From assembly GCF_000338275.1 (NCBI RefSeq), contig NZ_ANMR01000034.1:160353-224352 (forward strand): a stretch of 64,000 nucleotides of DNA, in the 5' to 3' direction. Origin of the DNA: Staphylococcus xylosus NJ. GTDB taxonomy: Bacteria; Bacillota; Bacilli; Staphylococcales; Staphylococcaceae. Below the pieces are notes generated by a model. It made no database searches. It was given only the letters and a program-made list of their open reading frames with translations, and was not told the DNA's origin. This document shows, piece by piece, positions 55,190 to 64,000 of this stretch; position 1 is the stretch's first letter; each line of letters starts with the position of its first letter. A program made the translations under genes and the position numbers.

Positions 55190-56386
55190 ATGACATTGAA
55201 TAACTTAAAAAACAACTATGTAGCAAAAGGTTCAAAAGATTATATCAAAATTATTGTTGCACTCTTTATTTCTGGTTTTACTATCTTTTCAATCTTATAT
55301 AGTGTTCAACCATTGATTCCAAATTTTACTAAATCCTTTAATATTAGTGAAACTGTTGCGAGTTTAGCTTTGTCAGCAGCAACTATTACTTTAGCTATTG
55401 CTATGCTATTTTTTGGTGCTATATCAGAAGTATTAGGACGTAAACCTATTATGATTTTTTCAGTAATATCCGTAACACTATTAGCATTAGTTCAACCTTT
55501 TGTAGCAGACTTTAATACCTTCCTTATTATAAGACTAATACAAGGTATTTGTTTAGCAGGATTACCTTCTATAGCTATGGCCTATATTGGCGAAGAAATT
55601 TCACCACATAATTTGCCTGAAGCCATGGGAATTTATATAAGTGGAAATGCCTTTGGAGGGGCTTTTGGACGTATATTTACAGGATTCATTTCAAGTATTT
55701 ATGGATATCAAATTGGGCTTTTATCTATCGCCATAATTAGCGTCATTGCAACTATACTGTTTGTAGTTTTAATACCTAAGTCTAAGCATTTTGAAAAACA
55801 AACTTTTTCTGTAAAAACGTTATTAATTAGTTATTATAATCATTTAACAAATATCCGATTACTCAAACCCTTTATGATAGGCTTTTTACTACTTGGTTGT
55901 AACATAGCTGCATTTAATTATATTGGTTTTGAATTAGCAGATAAGCCTTACAATTTGCATGATAGTATCATTAGCTTTGTTTATTTATTATTTTTAATAG
56001 GCATGATTTCCTCGATTTTAAATGCAAAATTACGTACTAAATTAGGTACTTTAAACGCGTTAAAATTTAGCATTTTATTACTAATTATCGGTATAAATAT
56101 TACTTTATTATCACCTCTATATTTTAAAATTATTGGTTTATCCTTTAGTGTCTATGCATTTTTTAGCGGACATGCAATCTCAAGTGCAGTAGTTACCAGT
56201 CGCGCAGAAGACCATAAAGCACAAGCTTCTAGCCTATATTTATTATTCTATTATATGGGATCTTCTGTTGGCGGTACTTTAGCCGGTGTTTTTTATAACT
56301 ATATTCAATGGCCTGGCGTGGTTTTAATGATTACAATTTTTATGATTATTGCATTTGTTATTTCCCTTACTATTAAACAAAAATAG
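55190..56386 (+). CDS. MFS transporter (YnfM-like)
   Basis: A 398-residue major facilitator with 12 helices. Seen: FILYSVQPLIPNFTKSFNIS-like first loop, LFFGAISEVLGRKPIMI (the MFS loop 2-3 motif GxxxDxxGRK variant), RLIQGICLAGLPSIAMAYI. This resembles the YnfM drug/metabolite efflux group. Substrate unknown. GTGAGG precedes the ATG. Probably controlled by the divergent LysR gene. Its TAG stop lies within the terminator stem. Confidence 0.83.
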   Translation: MTLNNLKNNYVAKGSKDYIKIIVALFISGFTIFSILYSVQPLIPNFTKSFNISETVASLALSAATITLAIAMLFFGAISEVLGRKPIMIFSVISVTLLALVQPFVADFNTFLIIRLIQGICLAGLPSIAMAYIGEEISPHNLPEAMGIYISGNAFGGAFGRIFTGFISSIYGYQIGLLSIAIISVIATILFVVLIPKSKHFEKQTFSVKTLLISYYNHLTNIRLLKPFMIGFLLLGCNIAAFNYIGFELADKPYNLHDSIISFVYLLFLIGMISSILNAKLRTKLGTLNALKFSILLLIIGINITLLSPLYFKIIGLSFSVYAFFSGHAISSAVVTSRAEDHKAQASSLYLLFYYMGSSVGGTLAGVFYNYIQWPGVVLMITIFMIIAFVISLTIKQK

Positions 56387-56425
56387 ACTTGGAAATCTAA
56401 GTTTTAAGATTTCCAAGTCTATTTT
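56380..56425. terminator. Bidirectional terminator overlapping the MFS stop codon
   Basis: AAAATAGACTTGGAAATCT and AGATTTCCAAGTCTATTTT form a perfect stem of about 18 bp with an 8-nt loop. It serves the MFS gene and the convergent dus gene. Confidence 0.9.
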
Positions 56426-56443
56426 GTTATTTACATTTAAACT

Positions 56444-57424
56444 TTATCGTTCTATTGTCGCTTCTATTTGTGCTTCAAATTCATCAAGTAACTCGCGAGC
56501 CTCATCTGTTGTATTTGTGCTCATTAACTGGTGTCTTAATTCACTAGCACCTCTAATACCACGTACGTATATTTTAAAGAATCTACGTAAAGGTTTAAAT
56601 AAACGTGATTCATTTTTTGAATATTTATCGAACAAATCAAGGTGTAACCTTAATAATCCTAAAAGTTCTTCACTTGTATGTTCTCGTGGTTCTTTTTCAA
56701 ATGCATAGGGGTTATGGAAAATACCACGCCCGATCATTACGCCGTCAATTCCATACTTTTCAGCAAGCTCAAGTCCGGTTTTTCTATCTGGAATATCTCC
56801 ATTAATAGTTAATAATGTATGTGGTGCAATCTCATCACGGAGTTTTTTAATTTCTCCAATCAATTCCCAATGTGCATCTACTTTACTCATCTCTCTACGT
56901 GTACGAAGATGAATAGATAGGTTGGCAATATCCTGTTCAAATACATGTTTCAACCAATCTCTCCACTCATCTATTTCAGAATAACCGAGTCTTGTTTTTA
57001 CACTTACTGGCAGGCCTCCTGCTTTTGCTGCTTGAATGATTTCAGCTGCAATTTCAGGTCGTTGTATTAAGCCTGAACCTTTACCCTTCGTTGCAACATT
57101 TGCTACTGGGCACCCCATATTCAAATCGACACCTTTAAAGCCCATCTCAGCCATACCAATACTCATTTCACGAAAATGCTCAGGTTTATCTCCCCAAATG
57201 TGAGCAACCATTGGCTGCTCATCTTCAGTAAATGTTAAGCGACCACGTACGCTGTGTATCCCCTCAGGATGACAAAAACTTTCTGTATTCGTAAATTCAG
57301 TAAAAAACACATCAGGTCTTCCAGCCTCACTTACAACATGACGAAAGACAACATCTGTAACATCTTCCATAGGTGCTAAGACAAAAAATGGACGTGGTAA
57401 TTCACGCCAAAAATTTTCTTTCAT
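56444..57424 (-). CDS. dus: tRNA-dihydrouridine synthase
   Basis: A 326-residue FMN enzyme that reduces uridines in the tRNA D-loop. Seen: [20 protein letters not shown], the Dus signature [20 protein letters not shown] (catalytic Cys), [13 protein letters not shown], and [16 protein letters not shown]. The C-terminal helical domain is present. A modest AAGG precedes the ATG. It is a housekeeping gene and probably monocistronic. The exact uridine positions modified cannot be told. Confidence 0.92.
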   Translation of the reverse strand: MKENFWRELPRPFFVLAPMEDVTDVVFRHVVSEAGRPDVFFTEFTNTESFCHPEGIHSVRGRLTFTEDEQPMVAHIWGDKPEHFREMSIGMAEMGFKGVDLNMGCPVANVATKGKGSGLIQRPEIAAEIIQAAKAGGLPVSVKTRLGYSEIDEWRDWLKHVFEQDIANLSIHLRTRREMSKVDAHWELIGEIKKLRDEIAPHTLLTINGDIPDRKTGLELAEKYGIDGVMIGRGIFHNPYAFEKEPREHTSEELLGLLRLHLDLFDKYSKNESRLFKPLRRFFKIYVRGIRGASELRHQLMSTNTTDEARELLDEFEAQIEATIER

Positions 57425-57835
57425 ATATATTTAAACCTTCTTATCTATTATTATCTCGAATTTTTATCCATGACGATATTACCACAAAAAGTCAACTTAC
57501 ACAAAAGGAAGTTATCCAATAAAAAACCTATTCAAATAAAGCTCGCTATCAATATATTACAAAGAAGATAAAAGGCGCTGCTTTCCTTAATAATTTAGAT
57601 TTGATATCAAATAACGTTCTATATAGGTGAAATTGCAACAGAATATTACGTCATTCTAATATTTTTAGTAAATCAATTGAAAACAACAAAATGATTTAAG
57701 TTATATATTTATATTCATCAAATTTTCAAAGTATATAAATCATATTAATCCCCTTTTAATTTTGAAATATTAAGTATACAATGGATTTTATTCTAATTCT
57801 TAATTTTCTGAATATTTTAATCAGGAGGTATTGAT
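57425..57835. other. AT-rich intergenic region
   Basis: 411 bases with no gene, repeat or clear hairpin that I can support. It holds the promoters of dus (leftward) and the DUF3100-like pair (rightward). Confidence 0.5.
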
Positions 57836-58639
57836 ATGAAACCACAAAATATTCTTTGGAAAGATTGGAGACTACATGGCGTTGTATTAATTATTATGAT
57901 TATTTCTGAGGTAATTGGCACACATAAAATACCTTTAGGGATAACTTCAATCCTTTTATTACCAGTTGTTTACGCAGTTTTACTCGGATTAGGAGTTTAT
58001 TTCACGCCCATCATCAGTAAAATTCAAGCTAAAAATTCTGAACCAATGGTATTTATTTCCGTAGCACTACTAATAGCAAAATTTGGTGTAGAAGCAGGAC
58101 CTGCTTTACCTAAAATCATTGCAGCTGGACCTGCTTTAATATTACAGGAAGCTGGCAATTTAGCTACGATTGTCATTTCATTACCATTAGCTATATTATT
58201 AGGGTTACGACGAGAGTCTATAGGGATGACACATTCAATAGGTAGAGAACCCAATTTAGCACTAATTACCGAAAAATACGGCATCTCTTCTCCAGAATGG
58301 CGAGGCGTAATGTCTATGTACATTTTTGGAACCATTTTTGGGGCAATATTTTTTAGTATTTTTTCTGGCATTTTAGTTTCCATTTTACCATTTAGTCCAA
58401 TTGCTTTTGCCATGGCTACAGGAGTAGGAAGTGGTGTAATGACTGCAGCTGCTCTGGGACCTTTAGTCGAAATGTATCCTAACCAAGCTAGCACAATCAC
58501 CGCATTTTCTGGCGTAAGTAATCTTCTAACGTCAGTGACAGGGCTTTATATTGGTATGTTAATTGCTCTGCCTTTAACCCGAAAATACTATAGTTTGATT
58601 ATGCACGTTAAATCAAAAATCACTAAAGACAAGGAGTGA
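57836..58639 (+). CDS. DUF3100-like membrane protein
   Basis: A 267-residue protein with about 7-8 helices. It resembles the DUF3100 family: LHGVVLIIMIISEVIGTHKI, LLIAKFGVEAGPALPKIIAA, and the conserved polar loop LRRESIGMTHSIGREPNLAL (about 127-146), followed by GVGSGVMTAAALGPLVEMYP. Function is unknown; glycine-rich helices and the conserved loop suggest a carrier. AGGAGG precedes the ATG. Its stop lies next to the ribosome-binding site of a second membrane protein, and both are probably subunits of one system. Confidence 0.72.
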   Translation: MKPQNILWKDWRLHGVVLIIMIISEVIGTHKIPLGITSILLLPVVYAVLLGLGVYFTPIISKIQAKNSEPMVFISVALLIAKFGVEAGPALPKIIAAGPALILQEAGNLATIVISLPLAILLGLRRESIGMTHSIGREPNLALITEKYGISSPEWRGVMSMYIFGTIFGAIFFSIFSGILVSILPFSPIAFAMATGVGSGVMTAAALGPLVEMYPNQASTITAFSGVSNLLTSVTGLYIGMLIALPLTRKYYSLIMHVKSKITKDKE

Positions 58640-58644
58640 CTGCG

Positions 58645-59097
58645 ATGTCTTCAAAAGTTACAAATTGGGTTCTCACCTTATGTATAGTAGGAATTATTTC
58701 ACTTTTTAGTAATTGGATTGGTTATAATGTCATGCCTACTGATGCAATTCCGGGCATCATTGCTTTAATGGGTATTGCCTTATTAGGTTTGATTTTACGT
58801 GATATTGTGCCTTTAAACATACCAAGCATTGCTTATATTGGCATAATAGGTTTAATCATTACTATCCCTGGGGTTCCTGGATCCTCACATATCGTCGATT
58901 GGACTGAAAAAGTAGATCTACTATCATTAGCCACGCCAGTTGTAGCCTATGCAGGCGTTTCAATAGGAAATTCTTGGGCTGACTTTGCCAAGTTAGGGTG
59001 GAAAACCATTGTTATTGGCATTGTTATTTTGCTCAGTACATATATTGGTTCTGCGCTCGTAGCAGAAATTATATTAAAAATTCAAGGTCTAGCTTAA
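58645..59097 (+). CDS. Small polytopic membrane protein, partner of the DUF3100-like protein
   Basis: A 150-residue protein with about five helices (SNWIGYNVMPTDAIPGIIAL, GIALLGLILRDIVPLNIPSI, SLATPVVAYAGVSIGNSW, WKTIVIGIVILLSTYIGSAL). I do not recognise a characterised family. The start is ATG 58645 after AAGGAG; an in-frame GTG at 58636 sits on that site. It is coupled to the DUF3100-like gene (6 nt gap) and ends in a hairpin. Confidence 0.72.
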   Translation: MSSKVTNWVLTLCIVGIISLFSNWIGYNVMPTDAIPGIIALMGIALLGLILRDIVPLNIPSIAYIGIIGLIITIPGVPGSSHIVDWTEKVDLLSLATPVVAYAGVSIGNSWADFAKLGWKTIVIGIVILLSTYIGSALVAEIILKIQGLA

Positions 59098-59109
59098 GCA
59101 ACTACAAAT

Positions 59110-59146
59110 AACCCCCAGCTTGAAATGAGTTACTGGGGGCTTTAAC
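59110..59146. terminator. Hairpin after the membrane-protein pair
   Basis: CCCCCAG (59112-59118) pairs with CTGGGGG (59133-59139), GC-rich with a short TTT after it. Shared by the convergent DoxX gene. Confidence 0.55.
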
Positions 59147-59162
59147 ATGAAAAATAATAGAT

Positions 59163-59504
59163 CTAAATATAATAGATAAACACACCAAAATTTAATAAAA
59201 ATAGCACAATCGCTGGCATAGCTTTCGTAACTGGATCTTTTCCTAAAAGAATATGTGACAACGCACCAACCAACATAGTTAAACCTATTAATACACTAGC
59301 AAATAGTGCCAATGAACTATAGAAAACACCGATTAACATTCCTATAGCTCCAATAAACTCAAATGCTCCAGTGATTTTATTAAAAATAGGTGGGTACCCA
59401 AACCGTGCAAATTCTTGTTTCATCTCTCCAGAAAATATTTTAAACCCTGTTATGATAAAGAATAAACCTAGGATTACTTGCAATATTAAAATAATTATTC
59501 CCAT
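59163..59504 (-). CDS. DoxX-family membrane protein
   Basis: A 113-residue protein with four helices of the DoxX/DoxX-like family. Family-like segments: LFFIITGFKIFSGEMKQEFA, then FARFGYPPIFNKITGAFEFI and GMLIGVFYSSLALFASVLIG. Members are linked to redox and sulfur stress in some bacteria, but no role is proven here. AAAGGAGG precedes the ATG. Monocistronic. Confidence 0.8.
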   Translation of the reverse strand: MGIIILILQVILGLFFIITGFKIFSGEMKQEFARFGYPPIFNKITGAFEFIGAIGMLIGVFYSSLALFASVLIGLTMLVGALSHILLGKDPVTKAMPAIVLFLLNFGVFIYYI

Positions 59505-59564
59505 ACAACCATTCCTCCTTTAATCGCTTTCTATCAATTTACTAAATTGAAATAATGTATGATT

Positions 59565-59622
59565 AAAAAAGAAAAGGAACAAGCAAAATCCAAGATTCAA
59601 TTTGAGTGTTCCTCTTTTATAT
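59565..59622 (-). terminator. Probable terminator of the 108-residue protein gene
   Basis: Reading leftward, AAGAGGAACA pairs with TGTTCCTTTT after a long loop and leads into TTTCTTTTTT. Moderate support because of the loop size. Confidence 0.45.
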
Positions 59623-59688
59623 CATTGAACATTCTAATTTAATATGAATTAATTACTTTTTATAGGTAATATGCTTTATGGAAAGAAA

Positions 59689-60015
59689 CTACACATTCAA
59701 ATACTCATCATAATCAAATGTTTCAATATTATTGGTAACAACAACACTTGTATCAAGCTTAAACTTAAGATATCTACTCACTTCACAAACAGCGTTAACT
59801 TGAAGATTTTCTATTTCATTCATCTCAAGTAATATAAAACGAAGCGATTCTGAATGGTAATTGGATTGAGCAAGTAGTTTCTCAATACTCTCTAATAATA
59901 ATGCCTTATAATTATCTCCAGAAATAGCAACTACTCTAGAATTAATTGATTCTTTATTTTTATTTCTTAAATAGAATAATGTATTGCCCCTACTATACTG
60001 AATAATAATAAACAT
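59689..60015 (-). CDS. Hypothetical protein (108 residues)
   Basis: A soluble protein with alternating strands and helices (MFIIIQYSRGNTLFYLR, RFILLEMNEIENLQVNAVCE, TSVVVTNNIETFDYDEYLNV). The pattern faintly recalls STAS/anti-sigma antagonist folds, but the key serine motif is not seen; I do not assign a family. GGGGAG lies 6 nt before the ATG, which supports a real gene. It stands alone next to the aldehyde dehydrogenase gene on the same strand, 97 bp from it. Confidence 0.6.
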   Translation of the reverse strand: MFIIIQYSRGNTLFYLRNKNKESINSRVVAISGDNYKALLLESIEKLLAQSNYHSESLRFILLEMNEIENLQVNAVCEVSRYLKFKLDTSVVVTNNIETFDYDEYLNV

Positions 60016-60112
60016 AATAAGCTCCCCAATTCTAACATTATATTATTTATTATTATACTGTACACATTTGGCGCAATTTATAAACAAAATAAATTGAATT
60101 TACAACAACTTT

Positions 60113-61633
60113 TTAAAATAGTCCTGTTGGTTTCGTATCGTAACTAACCAATAAATTTTTTGTTTGTTGGTAGTGTTCCAACATCATTAAATGATTTTCT
60201 CGACCTATACCACTCATTTTATAACCGCCAAAAGCAGCATGTGCCGGATAAGTATGATAATTATTAACCCATACTCTACCAGCTTGAATACCTCTACCAG
60301 CACGATATGCTATATTCTGATTTCTTGTCCAAATACCAGCGCCTAAGCCATAAATTGTATCATTTGCCATGGCTAATGCCTCATCGTTATCTTTGAAGGT
60401 TGCTACTGACAATACTGGTCCAAAAATCTCTTCTTGGAACACACGCATATTTTGATTACCTTTAAAAATAGTAGGTTCAATATAAAAACCATTTTTTAAA
60501 TTCTCATTTTCTTTTCTTACATTACCACCAACAAGTATTTCTGCACCTTCATCTTTACCTATATCTAAGTATTTCTTAATTTTTTCTTGTTGTTCATTGG
60601 AGGTCTGTGCACCTACCATTGTTGTATCATCCAACGGGTTCCCTAGTTTTATTTTATTAACTTTATCAATACATAATTTTATAAATTCATCATAAATATC
60701 TTCTTGAACCAAAGCTCTAGAAGGACATGTACAAACTTCACCTTGATTTAAGGCAAACATAACTAATCCTTCTACTGCTTTATCTAAAAATTCATCATCT
60801 TCATCCATAATATCTTTATAAAATATATTTGGTGATTTGCCACCTAATTCCAGAGTTACTGGTATGACATTGTCACTGGCATTCTTCATAATAATCTTAC
60901 CTGTTGTTGTTTCACCGGTAAAAGCGACTTTATTAATCCCTTTATGCGTAGCAAGTGCTTCACCAGTTTCATTGCCAAATCCATTTATGACATTTATTAA
61001 TCCTTTTGGTAAAATGTCTTCAATTATTTCAATGAAATGTAGAATAGACACAGGTGTTTGTTCTGCTGGTTTAAGGACGACAGCATTTCCAGTCACTATA
61101 GCAGGAGCAATTTTCCAAGTTGCCATAAGTAACGGGAAATTCCACGGAATAATTTGACCAATGACTCCTAATGGTTCTTTATAATGATAAGCTACTGTAT
61201 CATTATCTATCTGTGAAATACCACCCTCTTCTGCGCGTATCACACCTGCAAAATATCTAAAATGATCTACAACTAACGGTAAATCTGCAGCAAGCGTCTC
61301 TCTAACAGGTTTACCATTATCAAAAGTTTCGATAACTGCTAAGTATTCTAGATTCTCTTCTACACGATCCGCAATATCTAATAAAAGTTGCGACCTTTCA
61401 GCTAATGACTTTTTCCCCCACTCAACTTGTGCTTTTTTAGCAGCTTTTACTGCTAAATCGACATCTTTTTGTGAAGATCTAGGTACTTTTGAATAATTTT
61501 CGCCAGTAATTGGGGAAATATTATCAAAATATTCACCTTCTTGTGGCTCTGTCCAACTTCCATCAATAAAGTTACTATATTGCTCTTTAACTTTGTATTT
61601 TGCATTACTTTCATTTGGGTTTGTATAAATCAT
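60113..61633 (-). CDS. NAD-dependent aldehyde dehydrogenase (AldA-type)
   Basis: A 506-residue aldehyde dehydrogenase close to staphylococcal AldA. Seen: [35 protein letters not shown], catalytic glutamate in [13 protein letters not shown], and the cysteine segment [16 protein letters not shown] typical of the acetaldehyde/lactaldehyde group. AAAGGAGG precedes the ATG. A cre-like site lies 43 bp upstream of the start, so it is probably repressed by glucose. The likely job is oxidation of acetaldehyde or other short aldehydes; substrate unproved. Confidence 0.9.
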   Translation of the reverse strand: MIYTNPNESNAKYKVKEQYSNFIDGSWTEPQEGEYFDNISPITGENYSKVPRSSQKDVDLAVKAAKKAQVEWGKKSLAERSQLLLDIADRVEENLEYLAVIETFDNGKPVRETLAADLPLVVDHFRYFAGVIRAEEGGISQIDNDTVAYHYKEPLGVIGQIIPWNFPLLMATWKIAPAIVTGNAVVLKPAEQTPVSILHFIEIIEDILPKGLINVINGFGNETGEALATHKGINKVAFTGETTTGKIIMKNASDNVIPVTLELGGKSPNIFYKDIMDEDDEFLDKAVEGLVMFALNQGEVCTCPSRALVQEDIYDEFIKLCIDKVNKIKLGNPLDDTTMVGAQTSNEQQEKIKKYLDIGKDEGAEILVGGNVRKENENLKNGFYIEPTIFKGNQNMRVFQEEIFGPVLSVATFKDNDEALAMANDTIYGLGAGIWTRNQNIAYRAGRGIQAGRVWVNNYHTYPAHAAFGGYKMSGIGRENHLMMLEHYQQTKNLLVSYDTKPTGLF

Positions 61634-61676
61634 ATAAATACCTCCTTTATATGGTCATATACCCTTCAAACATTTG

Positions 61677-61690
61677 TGTAAGCGCTTAAA
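61677..61690 (-). promoter_or_regulatory. Candidate cre site upstream of the aldehyde dehydrogenase gene
   Basis: TGTAAGCGCTTAAA, with the perfect core TAAGCGCTTA, matches the cre consensus except one position. It lies 43 bp before the start codon. Confidence 0.6.
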
Positions 61691-61778
61691 TTGACAACCG
61701 TAAAAAAGAAATATTTAATACTTTGCAACAAGGGCTAAACGTTTATTTAATCTTCTTTGATGTTTTCTTATATAAAAA

Positions 61779-61816
61779 AATAGAAGCTAGGACATAACTT
61801 CGACCTAGCCTCTATA
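61779..61816 (-). terminator. Terminator of the LPETG surface protein gene
   Basis: Leftward: ATAGAGGCTAGG, loop, CCTAGCTTCTAT (one G-U-type mismatch), then seven T. It lies 35 bp beyond the stop codon. Confidence 0.8.
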
Positions 61817-61850
61817 AATAATGATTTCTATAATACTTTATTTGAAACGT

Positions 61851-64000
61851 CTATTTTTCATCTTCTTTTTTTCTACGACGTTTAGCAAATAGTAATAATG
61901 CACCTAATCCTGCAAACAATGAACCGAATAATGTACCATTGCGCATTTCTTCCTCACCTGTTTCAGGTAATTCTGATTGTTTATTTGCTTTATTATCTTT
62001 TGATTTGTTGTTTTCCACAACGTTAGAACTATTATTTGAATCTCCTACTTGTGATTCATTAGAATTGCTATTATCTGTGTTGTGGCTAGTATTTGGTGAA
62101 TTTGAACCTGTGCCTGGATTTTCTCCTGTACCTGGGTTTTCTCCTGTACCTGGATTTTCTCCTGTACCTGGGTTCTCTCCTGTGCCTGGATTCTCTCCTG
62201 TGCCTGGATTTTCTCTTGTACCTGGATTCTCTCCTGTGCCTGGATTTTCTCCTGTACCTGGATTTTCTCCTGTACCTGGATTTTCTCCTGTGCCTGGATT
62301 TTCTCCTGTACCTGGATTCTCTCCTGTGCCTGGATTTCCTCCTGTTCCTGGATTTTCTCCTGTGCCTGGATTTTCTCCTGTGCCTGGATTTTCTCCTGTG
62401 CCTGGATTTTCTCCTGTGCCTGGATTTTCTCCTGTGCCTGGATTTTCTCCTGTGCTAGTTACATTTGTATTTGTAGGTTCTGAAGTATTGCCATTTTTAT
62501 CCGTAGCAGTCACTACAATAGTGTCTCCACCATTCAAGTCTACATTTGATGGTATTTCTACTGTGTAGTTTCCTTCGTCATCAGCTGTTCCTGTTGCTGT
62601 TGTTCCATCTGGGAACGTTACTGTTACCGTTGAACCTGGTTCTGCTGTTCCAGAAATTTGTGTATCTTCGCTTGTTACTTCATTCACCGTTGGTGCTTCT
62701 GGTGCTGTTGTGTCTGTAACTGTTGTTGTTGCTTCCTCAGATACGTTACCTTCTTTATCTGTTGATGTGACAACGATCTCTTCATCGCCTTTTAAGTCTA
62801 CGTTTGATGGTATTTCTACTATATAGTTTCCTTGATCATCAGCCGTGCCTGTCGCTGTCGTACCGTCTGGGAATGTCACTGTTACCGTTGAACCTGGTTC
62901 TGCCGTTCCACTTATTGTTGTATCTTCACTTGTTACGTCATTCACCGTTGGTGCTTCTGGCGCTGTTGTATCTGTAACTGTTGTTGTTGCTTCCTCTGAT
63001 GTATTGCCATCTTTATCTTCTGCTACAACTCTGATTGATTCTCCACCATCTAATTTTACATTTGATGGTATTTCTACTGTATAATTTCCTTGTTCATCGG
63101 CCGTACCTGTCGCTGTTGTTCCGTCTGGGAACGTCACTGTTACCGTTGAACCTGGTTCTGCTGTTCCAGAAATTTGTGTATCTTCACTTGTTACGTCATT
63201 CACCGTTGGTGCTTCTGGCGCTGTTGTATCAGTTACTGTTGTTGTTGCTTCCTCTGATACGTTACCTTCTTTATCTTCTGCTACAACTCTGATTGATTCT
63301 CCACCATCTAATTTTACGTTTGATGGTATTTCTACTGTATAGTTACCTTCGTCATCAGCCGTGCCTGTTGCCGTTGTTCCATCTGGGAACGTTACTGTTA
63401 CCGTTGAACCTGGTTCTGCTGTTCCACTTATTGTTGTATCTTCACTTGTTACGTCATTCACCGTTGGTGCTTCTGGTGCTGTTGTATCTGTAACTGTTGT
63501 TGTTGCTTCCTCTGATACGTTACCTTCTTTATCTGTTGATGTGACAACGATCTCTTCATCGCCTTTTAAGTCTACGTTTGATGGTATTTCTACTGTATAG
63601 TTTCCTTGGTCATCAGCCGTGCCTGTTGCTGTCGTACCGTCTGGGAACGTTACTGTTACCGTTGAACCTGGTTCTGCTGTTCCACTTATTGTTGTATCTT
63701 CACTTGTTACGTCATTCACCGTTGGTGCTTCTGGTGCTGTTGTATCTGTAACTGTTGTTGTTGCTTCCTCTGATACGTTACCTTCTTTATCTGTTGATGT
63801 GACAACGATCTCTTCATCGCCTTTTAAGTCTACGTTTGATGGTATTTCTACTGTATAGTTTCCTTGGTCATCAGCCGTGCCTGTTGCCGTTGTTCCGTCT
63901 GGGAACGTTACTGTTACTGTTGAGCCTGGTTCTGCCGTTCCACTTATTGTTGTATCTTCACTTGTTACGTCATTCACCGTTGGTGCTTCTGGCGCTGTTG
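61851..64000 (-). CDS. Repeat-rich LPETG wall-anchored surface protein (partial, N-terminus outside the window)
   Basis: The C-terminal 716 or so residues of a sortase A substrate. From the open 5' side: six visible copies of an 86-residue bacterial Ig-like (Big_6-type) repeat, with GSTVTVTFPDGTTATGTAD and NYTVEIPSNV; then 19 copies of a TGENPG hexapeptide as wall-spanning stalk; a Ser/Asn-rich spacer; LPETG; a hydrophobic helix (GTLFGSLFAGLGALLLFA) and the tail KRRRKKEDEK. The frame stays open to the window edge, so the signal peptide and ligand-binding region lie outside. The layout fits Bap/Sdr-like adhesins or biofilm proteins. The binding partner is unknown. Confidence 0.92.
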   Translation of the reverse strand, partial: TAPEAPTVNDVTSEDTTISGTAEPGSTVTVTFPDGTTATGTADDQGNYTVEIPSNVDLKGDEEIVVTSTDKEGNVSEEATTTVTDTTAPEAPTVNDVTSEDTTISGTAEPGSTVTVTFPDGTTATGTADDQGNYTVEIPSNVDLKGDEEIVVTSTDKEGNVSEEATTTVTDTTAPEAPTVNDVTSEDTTISGTAEPGSTVTVTFPDGTTATGTADDEGNYTVEIPSNVKLDGGESIRVVAEDKEGNVSEEATTTVTDTTAPEAPTVNDVTSEDTQISGTAEPGSTVTVTFPDGTTATGTADEQGNYTVEIPSNVKLDGGESIRVVAEDKDGNTSEEATTTVTDTTAPEAPTVNDVTSEDTTISGTAEPGSTVTVTFPDGTTATGTADDQGNYIVEIPSNVDLKGDEEIVVTSTDKEGNVSEEATTTVTDTTAPEAPTVNEVTSEDTQISGTAEPGSTVTVTFPDGTTATGTADDEGNYTVEIPSNVDLNGGDTIVVTATDKNGNTSEPTNTNVTSTGENPGTGENPGTGENPGTGENPGTGENPGTGENPGTGGNPGTGENPGTGENPGTGENPGTGENPGTGENPGTGENPGTRENPGTGENPGTGENPGTGENPGTGENPGTGENPGTGSNSPNTSHNTDNSNSNESQVGDSNNSSNVVENNKSKDNKANKQSELPETGEEEMRNGTLFGSLFAGLGALLLFAKRRRKKEDEK
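62110..62454. repeat. 18-bp tandem repeat encoding TGENPG
   Basis: Nineteen near-identical 18-bp units. Variants are one TGGNPG and one TREN unit, plus silent third-base changes. Such arrays change length by slippage, so the stalk is probably variable between strains. Confidence 0.9.
62460..64000. repeat. 258-bp tandem repeats encoding Ig-like domains
   Basis: Six units of 258 bp (86 codons), highly similar at the DNA level and continuing past the window edge. Two versions of the second half alternate: DLKGDEEIVVTSTDKEG and KLDGGESIRVVAEDKEG. The unit next to the stalk is the most diverged (DLNGGDTIVVTATDKNG). Confidence 0.92.

Noticed and set aside
62110..62454. Short tandem repeats that could suggest a CRISPR array
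   Set aside because: Units are contiguous 18-mers without unique spacers, and they encode TGENPG in frame with the surface protein.
61939..63858. Several long rightward open frames rich in PVPGFS or similar repeats
   Set aside because: They are antisense shadows of the repetitive surface protein gene, without start signals.

Overview
The window looks like chromosome of a low-GC coagulase-negative Staphylococcus. The support is family-level: a LytM-type glycyl-glycine endopeptidase, an LPETG surface protein, the cud choline locus, an IpdC-type 2-keto acid decarboxylase, class I fructose-bisphosphate aldolase, and the SirTM/macrodomain/GcvH-like operon known from S. aureus. The combination with pyruvate phosphate dikinase, a nickel-pincer (lar) operon and a GABA operon suggests the S. 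saprophyticus/xylosus/equorum group. The species call is inference. I saw no rRNA, tRNA, CRISPR array, prophage or intact insertion sequence.

Layout. 0-3 kb: a two-domain teichoic-acid-type polymer transferase. 3-9 kb: choline uptake and oxidation to glycine betaine (betA, betB, cudC, cudT). 9-12.5 kb: a methyltransferase, class I aldolase and a PTS IIC-like membrane protein. 12.6-18.5 kb: a one-strand GABA module (MocR regulator, gabT, gabD, APC permease). 18.6-24.6 kb: cardiolipin synthase, a CynX-like MFS transporter with a divergent XRE-cupin regulator, a three-gene XRE plus two-membrane-protein cassette, and an AEC transporter. 25-28.5 kb: pyruvate phosphate dikinase with its overlapping regulatory kinase/phosphotransferase. 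28.5-29.5 kb: a gene-poor stretch with what look like decayed coding remnants.

29.5-37.2 kb is the most interesting part. A CdaR-type regulator is divergent from a tightly packed operon encoding glycerate kinase, a KdgT-family permease, and a complete nickel-pincer racemase system (LarA plus the cofactor makers LarE, LarB and LarC). The neighbours suggest that this LarA homologue acts on glycerate or another sugar acid rather than lactate.

37.3-39.7 kb: an oxidoreductase and three small proteins, flanked by two good SigB-type promoters. 39.8-45.4 kb: the SirTM operon (LLM flavin enzyme, GcvH-like, macrodomain, SirTM, LplA2) with a divergent Old Yellow Enzyme. 45.4-47.4 kb: a FAD monooxygenase/PadR cassette bracketed by two copies of a 64-bp hairpin repeat. 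47.4-57.4 kb: ipdC, a MarR regulator, an MscS-like channel, an Arr-type rifampin ADP-ribosyltransferase, a glycerophosphodiesterase, lytM, a LysR/MFS pair and a tRNA-dihydrouridine synthase. 57.8-61.7 kb: a DUF3100-like membrane pair, DoxX, an orphan small protein and an aldehyde dehydrogenase with a candidate cre site. 61.85 kb to the end: the C-terminal part of a repeat-rich LPETG wall-anchored protein that runs off the window.

Working together, choline oxidation and GABA catabolism point to osmoprotection and scavenging. PPDK plus the hydroxyacid racemase/kinase operon point to growth on organic acids with return of carbon to PEP and 2-/3-phosphoglycerate. SirTM, OYE, LLM, the SigB-type promoters and Arr point to stress and xenobiotic defence.
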